Positions 41,625-52,138 of a stretch of DNA of 64,000 bases are shown piece after piece. The notes under the pieces are model-generated. The model was given only the letters and a program-made list of their open reading frames with translations, did not search any database and was not told the origin of the DNA. This DNA is from Furcasterigmium furcatum (taxonomy: Eukaryota > Ascomycota > Sordariomycetes > Glomerellales > Plectosphaerellaceae): contig BCIA01000005.1 of NCBI GenBank assembly GCA_001599815.1, positions 4,782,472 to 4,846,471 on the forward strand, written 5' to 3'. Position 1 is the stretch's first letter, and each line of letters begins with the position of its first letter. The translations under genes and the position numbers were made by a program.

Positions 41625-43403
41625 ATGGGCGTCTTCTCCAAGTTCAAGCTCTTCAATCGCGACCTCAGCTTTGCTGTTACTTTGATCTCCGTCTCGACGT
41701 TCAATTATGGTTTCGACGTACAAGGCTATGCCTCGACACAGGCCATGGACGCCTTTGCGAGGCAGTTCGGCCGCTGGCATGAACCGACGCAAACCTATCG
41801 CCTGGAGCCTTACTGGCTGTCCCTTTTTAACAGCTTGAACTATATTGGATTTGCCGCTGGCGTCATCATAGGCAGCATGGTCATGGCTCGCTGGGGCCGC
41901 AGGTGGTGCATGTTTGCCATGAGCATCTTTGCCCTCTGCACCGCGACTCTGGGGGTTACTTCCTTCCATCGCGAACAGATCATGGCGGCCAGGGTTCTCA
42001 ACTACATCTACGTGGGAATGGAGTTGCAGGTGGTGCCGACGTTCCAGTCCGAGATCGGTAAGGCTGTGCTCCTGACTGGAAGAAATCAAGTACAATGCTG
42101 ACCTGGCTCCCATTCTTCAGTTCCTGCCACCGCCCGAGGCTTCGTTGTTGGGTCATATCACCTGAGTCTGATGTTCGGCGCCCTTGTCATCAACAGCGTC
42201 TGTTACGGCACAAGTGGCCTCCAAGACAACCGCGCCTGGCGCATCCCTCTCGGCCTGTTCTACATCGTCCCCACGATCGTGGCAAGCCTTATCTTCTTCA
42301 TCCCCGAGTCGCCCCGCTGGTTGCTCCGGAAGAACCGACCCGAAGAGGCCATGACGCACCTTCGCCGCCTTCGACAGGGGATCTTTTCCGAAGAAGAAAT
42401 CGAGAGAGAGTACGACCAGCTGCGCGTCTCTCTCGAGACCGAGCCAGAGACGAAAAACGTCCGCTTCATCGAGCTTTTCCAAGGAACTAACCTGAAGAGG
42501 ACCTTCATTGTCATCGTGGTCAATTTCTTCATGCAGGCGAGTGGCCAGGCGTTTGCAAGCCAGTACGGCGCCATCTATGTCAAGACGTTGGGGATCATCA
42601 ACCCCTTCGGGTTCGCTTTGACACTGGTCGCCGTCAACATTGTCACGTTGATTGGCGTTCTTCTGTGGGCAGATCTGTGTGGTCGGAGGTGCGTTCACAA
42701 AGAGGGCAAGAGTTTTGACAGTGGAAGTCCTAATAATGCTAACGCCCCTACGCAGAACTCTTCTTTTCATGTCGTCGGCCGTGGCAGGTACCGCCATGCT
42801 CACAATGGGTGCTTTGGGTACTCCAGAAACAGTAACAGTCGCCCACGGAAAGGGCATCGTCGCCATGATCGCCGTGTTCGCCTGTGGCTACTCGATGGGC
42901 TGGGCGCCGGTGACCTACATCTTGACGACCGAGATATCCTCGCTAAAGCTCCGCGACTTGACCTCGCGAGTGGGTTTTGTGACAAATGTGTGCATGAAGT
43001 AAGTACCCTTGTTCGGTGCGTCATGGGGGTCGCAGAATACATGGCCGGCCCAGCTGACCAGATTAGTTTCGCGGTCAACTTCATGATCCCGTACCTCATC
43101 TACGACGACTATGCCGGCCTCGGCAGCCAGGTTGGCTTCATCTTCGGCGGATTCATGGTTCTTGCCTTCTTCTTCACGTTCTTCTGCGTGCCCGAGTGCA
43201 AAGGCAAGACGCTGGAGGAGGTCGATCTTCTCTTCAGGATGAATGTCCCTGTCCGCAATTTTGGAAAGTTCGACATGTCCATACTTTCTGCGTCGGCACA
43301 GGGCTCACCCTCGAAGCCGGATGACCGTGGAGAGAGCATTGAGCTGGGTGGCGACCTTGAGGCTGGAAAGCCGTTGCCTGTTGCAGAGCCCAAGCAGGCC
43401 TGA
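41625..43403 (+). CDS. MFS sugar transporter, 526 aa
   Basis: Plasma-membrane sugar transporter. Exons 41625-42057, 42121-42688, 42756-42998 and 43067-43403 close to 526 residues. It shows FNYGFDVQGYAS in the first helix, ARWGRRW between helices 2 and 3, PESPRWLLRKNRPEEA, FMQASGQAFASQYGAIY in the helix 7 region, DLCGRR-TLLF, and PECKGKTLEEVDLLF after the last helix. These fit the sugar-porter family, in a subgroup close to fungal alpha-glucoside or general hexose transporters. A polar C-terminal tail of about 60 residues ends the protein. The substrate is not readable. Confidence 0.86.
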
Positions 43404-44081
43404 TACTGCTGTGGCCACGGAAGCTACTTGCATTCACACTCTTTGTATTCCTAGAGAAAAGACAGTCCCGAAGGGGAATAGTCCTACAGCTCGATGAAAA
43501 TTCGTACAGATCCGACTCAGTGTCGTAAATACTACGCTCTTCTGATTACTTAGCACAATCGGGGGACTGACATAAGTCCACGTGTGAAAGTCTTTGGGAA
43601 GGACAGCTTGAGTTTTCGCATGGAACGTGTTGTAGAATACTAACGTAAGTTCAGGAAGTAACTGGCTACTCAACTGGGAACCAGGCAAAAACGATTACAC
43701 TTGCAACACGGCCGTCCAACAGGCCACATCCCGAGGCTGAAAAGGCGTTCGCGGCTCGGAGTAAAGCCCCCCCGGACCCTCTGTAGTTGCAGCACCTAGT
43801 TGCATTGTCATTTTGTTTGCTGAAGCATTCTGTTAATTCCTTTTCCTAAGTAATTCTGGGACAGTAATTACCTACGATAACGAGTCGGGGCCACTGTGTT
43901 GGCGGACCGCCTCCAAAAACACCGACGCTATCCGGACCCGTCGGGCCCATCCGCTGCTTCGACTGTACCGTTGTTAAGCCGGGCCATCAATTAACATAAG
44001 AATCTGTATAAAACGGGACAATAAGTCGATTGCAAGAACGAAGTTGATTTTGAACAAAGATCCCAGTGTCGAAACGGAAAC
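43404..44081. promoter_or_regulatory. Promoter region of the aminotransferase gene
   Basis: Contains CCGAGG (43731-43736) and TATAAAA (44007-44013, 75 bases before the start codon). No gene is recognised in the left part. Confidence 0.4.
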
Positions 44082-45458
44082 ATGGCAACTCAGACCGTCA
44101 TCTCTACCTACGCCCCTCCCCGGTCTCTCTTCCTGAGCCTCGAGGCTCCGGGACAAGGAGGTCCATTTGCTCTAGAAGCAAAGTTCAAAGCCGACCCCGA
44201 TGTTCGAAAGGTTAATCTAATCATTGGTGCTTATCGAGATGATGAAGCCCAGCCATGGGCGCTGAACTCGGTCACAGAGGTACGCCTCATCACCACAACA
44301 CTGGAGATCGACCCGCCGAGCTGACTGACTCCTCCAAAGGCCAAGAAACTGATAAAAGTCGAGACAAGTCTCCATGAGTACTTACCTCTTCGCGGAAATG
44401 CAGAGTTCCTCGACGGCGCCAGACAGCTTGTCTTTGGTGACGAGTTGATGGAGCGCAGCGGCAACTCAATCGCCTCCATCCAGACGGTGTCCGGCACAGG
44501 TGCGAACAGCCTCATTGCGAGCTTTCTCCAGAAGCATACCCAAGCTTCAAACGTTTGGCTGCCCGATCCCACATGGGTAAACCACAGGGACATCTGGACC
44601 GAGGGTGCGCCCAGCATCCGTGTCCGCGAGTATCCCTACTACAACGACTTGACGCGGTCCTTCGACTTCCAGGCCATGACGGAATGTCTCCGTCGCGACG
44701 CCGAAGGCGGCGACGTCATCCTCCTCCATGCGTGCGCGCACAATCCGACAGGCCTGGATCCCACGATGGAGCAGTGGAAGGACATCGCGGCGCTGTGCAG
44801 GGAGAAGAAGCTTTTCGTGGTGTTCGACCTCGCCTACCAGGGATTTACCTCCGGAGACCTCAACCGCGATGCCTGGGCCATCAGGCACTTCTTCGAAGAC
44901 GCGGGCCTCGAGTTCGCCGTGTGCCAGTCCTTCTCTAAGAACCTCGGCCTCTACGGAGAGCGCGTCGGGGCCCTGCACATCGCGGTGTCCCGGTCTGACT
45001 CTTCCCCGTCAACGGCGGCAACGGTCGAGGGCCATCTGGTCGAGCTCCACCGCGCATTCGTTTCCATGGCGCCGCTGTTCGGCTGCCGCGTCGCTGTTGA
45101 GATATTCCGGAGCAAGGAGCTGCAGGAGATGTGGGCTGCCGACCTCGTCGCGATGAGCGGCCGGATCGCGGCCATGCGCAAAGCCCTGTACGACGAGCTG
45201 GTGAGACTCGAGACCCCCGGGAGCTGGGAACACATCATCCGGCAGTCGGGCATGTTCTCATACACGGGATTGAGCCCGGGTCAGGTGGAGCGGTTGCAGA
45301 GGGAGCACCATGTCTATATGCTGCCCTCCGGCCGGGCGTCCATCTGCGGCCTGACGAGCGCGAACGTCAAGCACACGGCCGGGGCGATCCATCGGGTTGT
45401 GACCTCGGACTCGTGCTCCGGTCTCATGAATGACGACAGCGCATCGAGTAGACTCTGA
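44082..45458 (+). CDS. Aspartate aminotransferase-like PLP enzyme (class I), 438 aa
   Basis: Pyridoxal-phosphate transaminase. Exons 44082-44279 and 44340-45458 (60-base intron) close to 438 residues. Family signs are KVNLIIGAYRDDEAQPW at the N-terminus, SGTGANSL (cofactor phosphate), HNPTGLDPT, FDLAYQGFTSGD, and the PLP lysine in SFSKNLGLYGERVGAL. FSYTGLSPGQV lies near the substrate Arg region. The final part GRASICGLTSANV departs from the usual GRINVAGL. No mitochondrial presequence is obvious, so it is probably cytosolic or peroxisomal. It is probably an aspartate or aromatic/oxaloacetate-type aminotransferase. It differs from housekeeping copies in the motif noted, which suggests a specialised paralogue. 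Confidence 0.85.
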
Positions 45459-45737
45459 GTCGAATTTGCCAATAGGTGATTGGTGGGAGAGGGTGAAAAG
45501 GGGGATTGGGGGAAGGGGGCGAGGGGGGCACGTTATCATCGTCACTCGCGTGTCGCGTGGCTTGCGGTGGTCTCTTGACCAACAATGACATCATCAGACC
45601 TCTGGTACTAGATAAAAGTTGGACTTGGCAGGCTCTTGAAATACACGCGGCAGCTCACCCGCTTGCCTTTTTTTCGTCTTCCGTTCCGAAAGAATATCCT
45701 CCAAGCCAAAGCAAACAAACATTACGGAAAGCGCACC

Positions 45738-46286
45738 ATGTCGATCATCTCCAGCATCATCACCGCCCTCGTGGTGGCGGCCAGTGGCTACGCGGCGTAC
45801 TTCTCCGCGCAGTCCATCCCGAAGCTCCAAAGCTACGAGCAGAAGGCCGAAAAGGCCGCCGAATGGAGCACCGCCGCCAGCAAGCAGCTCTGGGACACGC
45901 GATACACCGTCGGCGCAGGCTTCATCTTTGTAGGTTCCCATTCCCGTGGGGGAGTCCCAAGACGGTACCGACCGTCATCTCCATTTCGAGTGTAACTGAC
46001 CCGAGGTACCTGCCAGTCGATCTTCTCGCTGTACAACGCCACGAGCTTCCTGCTCTTCACCTCGTCCGAGCTCGTCTTCCGCAACACGGCCTGGGCGCTT
46101 CTGCTGACCGGAGGGTCGTACGGCGTTGGCCGGTACATGCGCATGTTCTGGAACAACAAGGCGAAGATCCCGCTGCTTGACGATTACAACCACGCGATTG
46201 AGGACTCGGCCGAGGTGATGAGGGCTCTGGATATCCTCATGGTCGGATGGCTTGTGGTGGCCCCTCTGAAATTGTTCAAGATTTGA
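45738..46286 (+). CDS. Small integral membrane protein, 153 aa
   Basis: Exons 45738-45929 and 46017-46286 close to 153 residues. It starts with a hydrophobic helix (IISSIITALVVAASGYAAYF), followed by a charged helix with Lys/Glu (about residues 30-52). Three further hydrophobic segments follow (VGAGFIFSIFSLY, AWALLLTGGSYGVG, LDILMVGWLVVAPLKLF). I recognise the general type as an uncharacterised fungal membrane protein but not the family. Confidence 0.65.
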
Positions 46287-46822
46287 GAGTCAAACGTTGA
46301 AGGGTTCGGGTTGAGTGGGCTTGCGGCAACATGAGCATGAGTCGAGACGTTCGGGAGCAGGGGCGAGATTCGGAGTGCGGGAGGCGTTTACGGGAAGGGC
46401 CCGATAGTATGAGATACGTAACTAACAAGAAGCAAGCAAGATTTATTCCCGTTCAAGATGCTGAACTAGCTTAGCTCTATCGTCGTCCACCCCCTCCAGC
46501 GCCCTCGGGGCGGGAATCGTACCTCAGTGGACCCGGGGTTCTGGCCGACGCCGTGTGCGGCCCGGACCCAGGGGACGGACTTGTCCCCGAAGGACCCCAA
46601 ACTCCCCCAAGTTTCCCTTCATCGCGGGGCACTTGGGAGCTCATGTGGGGTTGGTTCTTGGAGGGGCAGTTCGATGAAGTTCACGCCGTCCGCTGTTCTC
46701 ACATTCTTTTCGCCTTCACCCAGCCCTTCTCTCTTTGCTCGCCTTTTCTTCAATCCTGCCCTTGTCCTTGAGATTGCGATCCCATATCCTTGAGTGTCGA
46801 CTTATTCCCGGTGGCAAAAACA
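46287..46822. other. Intergenic region before the sugar-acid kinase
   Basis: GC-rich leader and promoter DNA with a pyrimidine-rich stretch around 46690-46770 just before the start codon, common in highly expressed fungal genes. No gene is recognised. Confidence 0.45.
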
Positions 46823-48286
46823 ATGGCAGACCCAGTCCTCGACCTCGCCACAACCCTGGCAGCCCTCCCGCCGGCGCCCCCGGAGACCCTCCGCGACGAT
46901 GTCCAGGCACTCCTGAAGGACCCTTCTTCCAAAATTCCCATCCTTGTCGCCCTCGACGATGACCCGACCGGAACACAGACGTGCAACAGCATCCCCGTGC
47001 TGACGGTCTGGGACGTGGAGACCCTCACGGCCGAGTTCCGTCTTACACCACCCGGCGGCGGCTTCTTCATCCTCACCAACTCCCGCGCCCTCCACCCCGA
47101 TCCCGCGAGGGCACTCATCTCTGAGATCTGCTCCAACCTCAAGGCCGCCCGCGAGGCCACCGGCGTCGCCTTCGAGATCGTCCTGCGAGGCGACTCGACC
47201 CTCCGCGGCCACTTCCCCCTCGAGGCCGATGCCGCCACCGACGTCCTCGGCGAGGCCGATGCCTGGCTCCTGTGCCCCTTCTTCCTCCAGGGCGGCCGCT
47301 ACACCCTCGAAGACGTCCACTACGTCGCCGAGAAGGGCAAGCTCGTCCCCGCCGCGCAGACCCCCTTCGCCCAGGACGCGACCTTCGGCTACAAGTCCTC
47401 CAACCTGCGCGACTACGTCGTCGAGAAGACCGCCGGCCGCATCCCCGCCTCCAACGTCACCAGCCTCTCCCTCCAGACCATCCGCACCGGCGGCGTCGAC
47501 GCCGTCCTCCGCGACCTCAAAGCCCTCAAGGGCCGCCCCTCGCCCCCCGTCGTCGTCATCAACGCCGCCGCCGAATCCGACGTCGACGTCGTCATCGCCG
47601 CCCTCCTCCGCGCCTCCACCCCGGAACACGGCAGCATGCGCTTCCTCTACCGCACCGGCGCCGCCTTCGTCTCCGCCCGCCTCGGCATAAAGCCCATCCC
47701 CCCCATCTCCGCCGCCCAGCTCAACCTCTCCCCCGCCCGCGGCGGCCTCGTCATCGCCGGCTCCTACGTCCCCAAGACGACCGCCCAGCTCGCCGTGCTG
47801 CGCGAGAAGACGCCCCCCGCCGACCTGACGAGCATCGTCATCGACGTGCGCGCGCTGCTCGCCTCGCAGGCGTCCGCGGACGCGTCCGTCGCCACGGCCA
47901 TCAGGGACGCCGCCGCCTCCATCGAGGCCGGGAAGGACGTGCTGGTCATGACGTCCCGCGAGCTCGTTATCGGCGCCGACGAGAGGGAGAGTCTCGACAT
48001 CGGTGGCACCGTCGCGCGGGCGCTCGTCGCGTTCCTGCAGGGGCTGCAGGCGAAGCCGCGCTATGTCATCGCCAAGGGCGGCATCACGAGCAGCGACATG
48101 GCGACCAAGGGGCTCGGGTTCCGGAAGGCGCTGATTGTCGGACAGGCGGCGCCTGGCGTGCCGCTGTGGAGGTGCGACGAGCCAGGGAGCAAGTGGCCGG
48201 GGCTGCCGTATGTGGTGTTCCCCGGGAACGTCGGGAGTGATGAGACGTTGTGGGAGGTCGTGACCGGGTGGAGAGTGAAGGCATGA
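46823..48286 (+). CDS. Four-carbon acid sugar kinase (OtnK/DUF1537 type), 487 aa
   Basis: ATP-dependent phosphorylation of a four-carbon sugar acid (in characterised bacterial members, 3-dehydro-erythronate/threonate or D-threonate at O4). Intronless; start at ATG 46823, as no ATG lies further upstream in frame. The N-terminal substrate domain has ALDDDPTGTQT (catalytic-site DDxTG), FFILTNSRAL, and FEIVLRGDSTLRGHFPLE. The C-terminal nucleotide domain has LVIAGSYVPKTTAQL, VARALVAFLQGL and IAKGGITSSDMATKGL, then PGVPLW and PYVVFPGNVGSDETLWEVV. Both halves of the family are complete. Strong C-ending codon bias fits high expression. The substrate is inferred from family only. Confidence 0.88.
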   Translation: MADPVLDLATTLAALPPAPPETLRDDVQALLKDPSSKIPILVALDDDPTGTQTCNSIPVLTVWDVETLTAEFRLTPPGGGFFILTNSRALHPDPARALISEICSNLKAAREATGVAFEIVLRGDSTLRGHFPLEADAATDVLGEADAWLLCPFFLQGGRYTLEDVHYVAEKGKLVPAAQTPFAQDATFGYKSSNLRDYVVEKTAGRIPASNVTSLSLQTIRTGGVDAVLRDLKALKGRPSPPVVVINAAAESDVDVVIAALLRASTPEHGSMRFLYRTGAAFVSARLGIKPIPPISAAQLNLSPARGGLVIAGSYVPKTTAQLAVLREKTPPADLTSIVIDVRALLASQASADASVATAIRDAAASIEAGKDVLVMTSRELVIGADERESLDIGGTVARALVAFLQGLQAKPRYVIAKGGITSSDMATKGLGFRKALIVGQAAPGVPLWRCDEPGSKWPGLPYVVFPGNVGSDETLWEVVTGWRVKA

Positions 48287-49253
48287 CGGAGATAGGATAT
48301 TCTAACGAAGTAAATACATGTGTCATGCGAGCATTGTGCTCTTCCGTCCCTGTTTACCTCTATACCACTGTAGGCAGTTCTGAGTGTCACGTCTCCCTGA
48401 CTATACTTACTTACCTACTTCGATTACTGAATGACCCTGTGGACGTCAAATTGAGCCAGGAGGGACTGCGGTCGGATCATCCCTTACGTCTTGAGGGGCC
48501 ACTGCCAGCGAGGCAATACGCTTTCTGCAGGACCATTCGTGTGAACAGTGGTGCAAGTACCTTTAGGTCGGCGGGTTAGGGGCGTCAACAGGGCCCGCGA
48601 TCATGCCGCGTTAGTACCCGATAACTTTGCATCCGGCGTGGCCCATTCATTCCCTTTGGCGGCTTGAGATCTCTGTAGACGAGCGTCGAAAGACCAACTG
48701 AAGCGGCTTCACATGGCTCCGTCTGACACGGAGAAGAGCTGCTTGACTCGTCGCTCGGCCATATTTCGGTGCCTGGGCTCCTCGAGCTGTCATTTTCCTG
48801 GCCCGGGTTACAAGGCCTGTGGGCTGTTTGCAAGTTGAAATGTCCCGCCAGTGCACGTTCGGATTCGTGTCTGTCTCTGTCCCAGGTACGAGTAGCATGT
48901 TGACACTTGGGCCTCGACCCTGATGTGCAAACGTTAGGGGTGGACTAGTACAAGATGCCAGTCAGTTAGCGTGATATTTGAGACGGCATTCATTCCTCCT
49001 TGTCTCGCGGCGACGTCCCATGGGGGTGGTGACTTGTCTCAGGGCTGGACCCTTGCCCCATCCATTGTCATTTGGGCAACGGAATCATATTTTTGTACCC
49101 GCCATCCGCATGCGTGGCTGACTCGAGCCCCGTTGTCTTGGATAATGATACCGTTGGCTCCGGCTTTACATGAGCAGTTGGGCCACATCTGACAGGTCGT
49201 TTTGGACATGCTTGTCAGTTTCCGTGAACGTTCAGATTCGCTCGTGCTGGGAA

Positions 49254-49541
49254 TTATTTCGACAAGAGAAGAAATTTAGAAGCCTGCCGTGCAACTATGT
49301 TCATGGCTGGAAAGACAGCAGCAAGAGGAATACCACCGAATATGCCGCCACAGTCCTGTTGTCTTGTCTGATCGTCCTGGAAGTGATACAGCGCGTTGCA
49401 GTAGAAGCTGAAGCCGACTGACAGGTAGTTTTTGGCCATGAGCTTGTTGCCACATGTGCTTCCATATGGAAGAATTGAGACCCTGCCGTTGGTTCGTAAG
49501 TTTGCGCAATCGTCTGACCTTATTAGTGGACTCTCGAGCAA
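49254..49541 (-). CDS. Possible cysteine-rich protein fragment (uncertain)
   Basis: The frame reads DDCANLRTNG, YGSTCGNKLMAKNY, FSFYCNALYHFQ and QQDCGGIFGGIP, ending about 25 residues later; no ATG or signal peptide is evident at its 5' end. A neighbouring frame upstream (LQACLQVYDTVFTEIEAYG) might be a further exon, but I could not close a gene model. CGNKLMAKNY and CGGIFGG distantly recall the CGxxL and CINxxGG segments of the two secreted proteins at 50.9 and 52.1 kb. It could be a decayed relative or chance. Confidence 0.25.
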   Translation of the reverse strand: MLESPLIRSDDCANLRTNGRVSILPYGSTCGNKLMAKNYLSVGFSFYCNALYHFQDDQTRQQDCGGIFGGIPLAAVFPAMNIVARQASKFLLLSK

Positions 49542-50742
49542 CCACGCCGTAGGCTTCTATCTCCGTGAAGACGGTGTCGTAAACTTGCAGGCAGGCTTGC
49601 AAGAATGTAACTAGCATACGTACGGCTGGCGGTGTTTCATCCACGACATGTCAGTCGTCTCTCCAATGTTCCTGTAAATATTGTACTCACTCATTGTCGC
49701 GTGTACTCTCCACTTGGAAATTCAGCCATGCGCACTACCGCCCGTTCTGCCATGCCATCGTGGCAGCCGGCGCTCGGCCTATGCCCCACAGCAGCAAAGT
49801 GAAGCATTCATGTGCAAGGACATTGATCCCATGATCATCTAGGCCCAGAACACCAACCCCATGAGGCCCTTCCGTAGCGACTCATTCAACGTCAACATCT
49901 CCAGCCCTACCGATCTATAGACGGGCTACCCAACTGCCATGAGCCCTACCGACCATTTATTAGAGTATGACTACTCCGTTTCTTGCAAAACGAGGTCATC
50001 GTATGAGAAGGACTTGACGGCGGAATGACAGATGTTAGTTCTCTTGGTCAGTTGATTGGCCAAACTCCCCCGACATGACATTCCCCCTCTGGCACCGAAC
50101 TACTCAGCACACCTTGGCATGCTGGCCAAGGGTTGGTGCTGGAATATGATACCTCCATGAAAGTATGGTAGTGCGTTTAATCTGGCGTACTCTCCCGCGT
50201 ACTCTCGGTCATTGACTACCCCGGCAGAGCAGGCAAAGAGACAGCGCAGACGAACATCACTAAAGGTTTCTCACAAACGGCTGCCCTTCATAAAGAAACA
50301 GTGAAACATTAACCGCGGCCAGGCCAGCAGTCAAAGATCAAAAATGCCCACGGGCAGTGCGGCCGAGACCGAGCTGAAACCAACCCATACTACGTTGTTG
50401 GAAGGCTTTGTCACTAGCCGACGGTAATATATGGCGTTTACGCTGTAGATGGATTAATGATATCCTGTGCGTGTACTAAAACCATTCCTCATTCTAAGTG
50501 ACAGAGGTCGATAATACGTCTAGTGGTGTTGGGAAGTCGCCCGCGGGGCACGTGCACGCACAAGAGGACGCGTATTCTTGACCACATCACTAAAGACAGG
50601 AATGAGCACGAAAAGACAGGATGGAGGTGGGTCTAAGTTTGAATGTCTTTCATCCTGTGTTGTGTACTCAACGTGGCTGGGAGGGATCGCGAGTTGACTG
50701 TTGTCTTGGTGAAGGCCGGACCTTTGGTGCATGTCATCTTGC

Positions 50743-50750
50743 TATATATA
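50743..50750 (+). promoter_or_regulatory. TATA box (TATATATA)
   Basis: It lies 109 bases before the start codon of the small secreted protein gene. Confidence 0.45.
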
Positions 50751-50858
50751 CCCTTCCGACCATGCCTCAGGAGACCTACAACCGCAAATCTATTCCATTA
50801 ATCACTCTTGAACGCTTTCGCATTTCCATCCCGATAACTGTCTTTTCCCAGAATCAAA

Positions 50859-51227
50859 ATGGCGGCCCGACATCTCGCCGGCCTTCTTTTCTTGCTTGCT
50901 CTGTCGCCCATTGCGCAGGCCCAGATCACAACACCATGCACCTATCAAGAGTACGTGTGCGGCTCAACGCTGATCACCAATGGTAAGTTCTAGTCTTTGA
51001 ACTCCTCTTAAGATGTTTATTAACCTTGTTATGAAGGGTATGTGGCTGCGGATTTGCTCGCCGCGTATGAAATCAATCCAGATGCCCCGACCATTGCTGC
51101 GGCCCAAGTGTCCCAAGTCCTCTTTCGCTGCATCAATCAGGGTGGCGGTGTTGTAGGCAACTCCTACTGTATCGTCGGTTGCGCTACGGTCGGCACAGAC
51201 CTCGACAATGATATGTGTACTATGTAA
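50859..51227 (+). CDS. Small secreted six-cysteine protein A, 104 aa
   Basis: Exons 50859-50982 and 51037-51227. The signal peptide (GLLFLLALSPIAQAQ) covers about residues 1-22. The mature part of about 82 residues has six Cys in the arrangement C-x6-C ... C-x11-C-x3-C-x12-C (PCTYQEYVCG, FRCINQGGG, SYCIVGC, DMC), enough for three disulfides. Size, secretion and cysteine content fit the class of effector-like or antimicrobial small secreted proteins; no known family is recognised. A paralogue with the same cysteine spacing and the same phase-1 intron position lies tail to tail at 51729-52138. Confidence 0.75.
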
Positions 51228-51728
51228 AGTGGTGGGGTTGGTGTGATAGCTGTGGTCCGGGTGGGCGAGGAACTTTGTCTCGCATGTTGAGACGAATTTA
51301 CTGTGACGATATGGAGGCTACTACTCTTTTTTTGCCTAACAGGTTTTTTTAATGAGAGTAGCAACTTTCTTAACTATCTGTGCGTTTAATACCATCTGCT
51401 CCCGAATAGACGGCTCTGTTCGTCTGGACTCCATGTGATGCGGCGCCGGCGCGGTGGAGGAAGCGGATGCTGCTGTGATCGGGGCTGCGGCGCGGAGCCC
51501 AAGATACAACGTGGTGAACCCAATAGTGGTCCACAACCTCGTCGCGACCTTGACCAGTGTGGACTGGTCCCTTAAGGATGCTGTATTGGACCCCGACGGT
51601 CTGGCTATCTAGAGATGAAGAACCTCAATCGCGATCGGTACACAAAATAAAATAGTCCTAATTGCAAGCGAATCTCGAAACTCTGCGATCGAATCGCCCC
51701 AAGGTCATCGGCGGTACGAAGAGAGGAG
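51228..51728. other. Spacer between the two convergent secreted-protein genes
   Basis: 501 bases of 3' flanking DNA with no recognised gene. It contains a T-rich tract near 51328-51350. Confidence 0.45.
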
Positions 51729-52138
51729 TCAAGGAACTCCAAACATTATGCATTGGTCGTTGACAAGTTCCCCTCCCATGTCAATGCAGCCGGCAAGGCA
51801 AAACGAGTTACCGGCGATACCACCAAAAATGTTGATACAACGATAGATAACCTGGAGAAGGTGAGGGCCTGAGATGCCGGGGATAGACGGCGTGAGAGCG
51901 ACAGCGTTGGAGAGCTCATTCATCGTATAACCTATGCATTCAACAAAAGACACAACATTAACCATGATATTCGCTTGAACGGGATGGTGACGGGGGAAGG
52001 AAGGCGGCTGTGCGTACCATGATCGATGACCAGATTGAACCCACACTTGTAGCTCTGGTAGATACAGGGTCTGATGAAGGCCTGTACAGGGACAGCAAGG
52101 TACAGCACTACAGCTGAAGAAACAATGGTGCTACGCAT
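51729..52138 (-). CDS. Small secreted six-cysteine protein B, 107 aa
   Basis: Exons 52138-52018 and 51931-51729. The signal peptide (TIVSSAVVLYLAVPVQA) covers about residues 1-20. The six Cys are spaced as in protein A (PCIYQSYKCG, YRCINIFGG, SFCLAGC, DQC). Shared residues include CxYQxYxCG, Y after the intron, QVxxRCIN, GGxxGNS and ND-x-C. The intron splits a Gly codon at the same place as in protein A. The pair is an inverted duplication that has diverged to about one third identity by eye, which suggests fast evolution of surface residues around a fixed disulfide scaffold. Function is unknown. Confidence 0.72.

Larger units (their letters stand above)
48287..50858. other. 2.6 kb gene-poor region
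   Basis: Apart from a possible cysteine-rich frame at 49254-49541 (listed separately), I see nothing coding. Base composition is closer to 50 percent GC than in the preceding gene. The last 110 bases hold the promoter of the small secreted protein at 50859. Confidence 0.45.

Noticed and set aside
46802..47629. A 275-codon minus-strand frame opposite the sugar-acid kinase
   Set aside because: Composition (Gly/Val/Asp/Glu runs) is the typical antisense shadow of C-ending codons. The plus-strand kinase has clear motifs.
10730..48286. A classical secondary-metabolite cluster
   Set aside because: There is no polyketide synthase, NRPS, terpene cyclase or DMAT enzyme, so I describe a catabolic or side-chain module instead.
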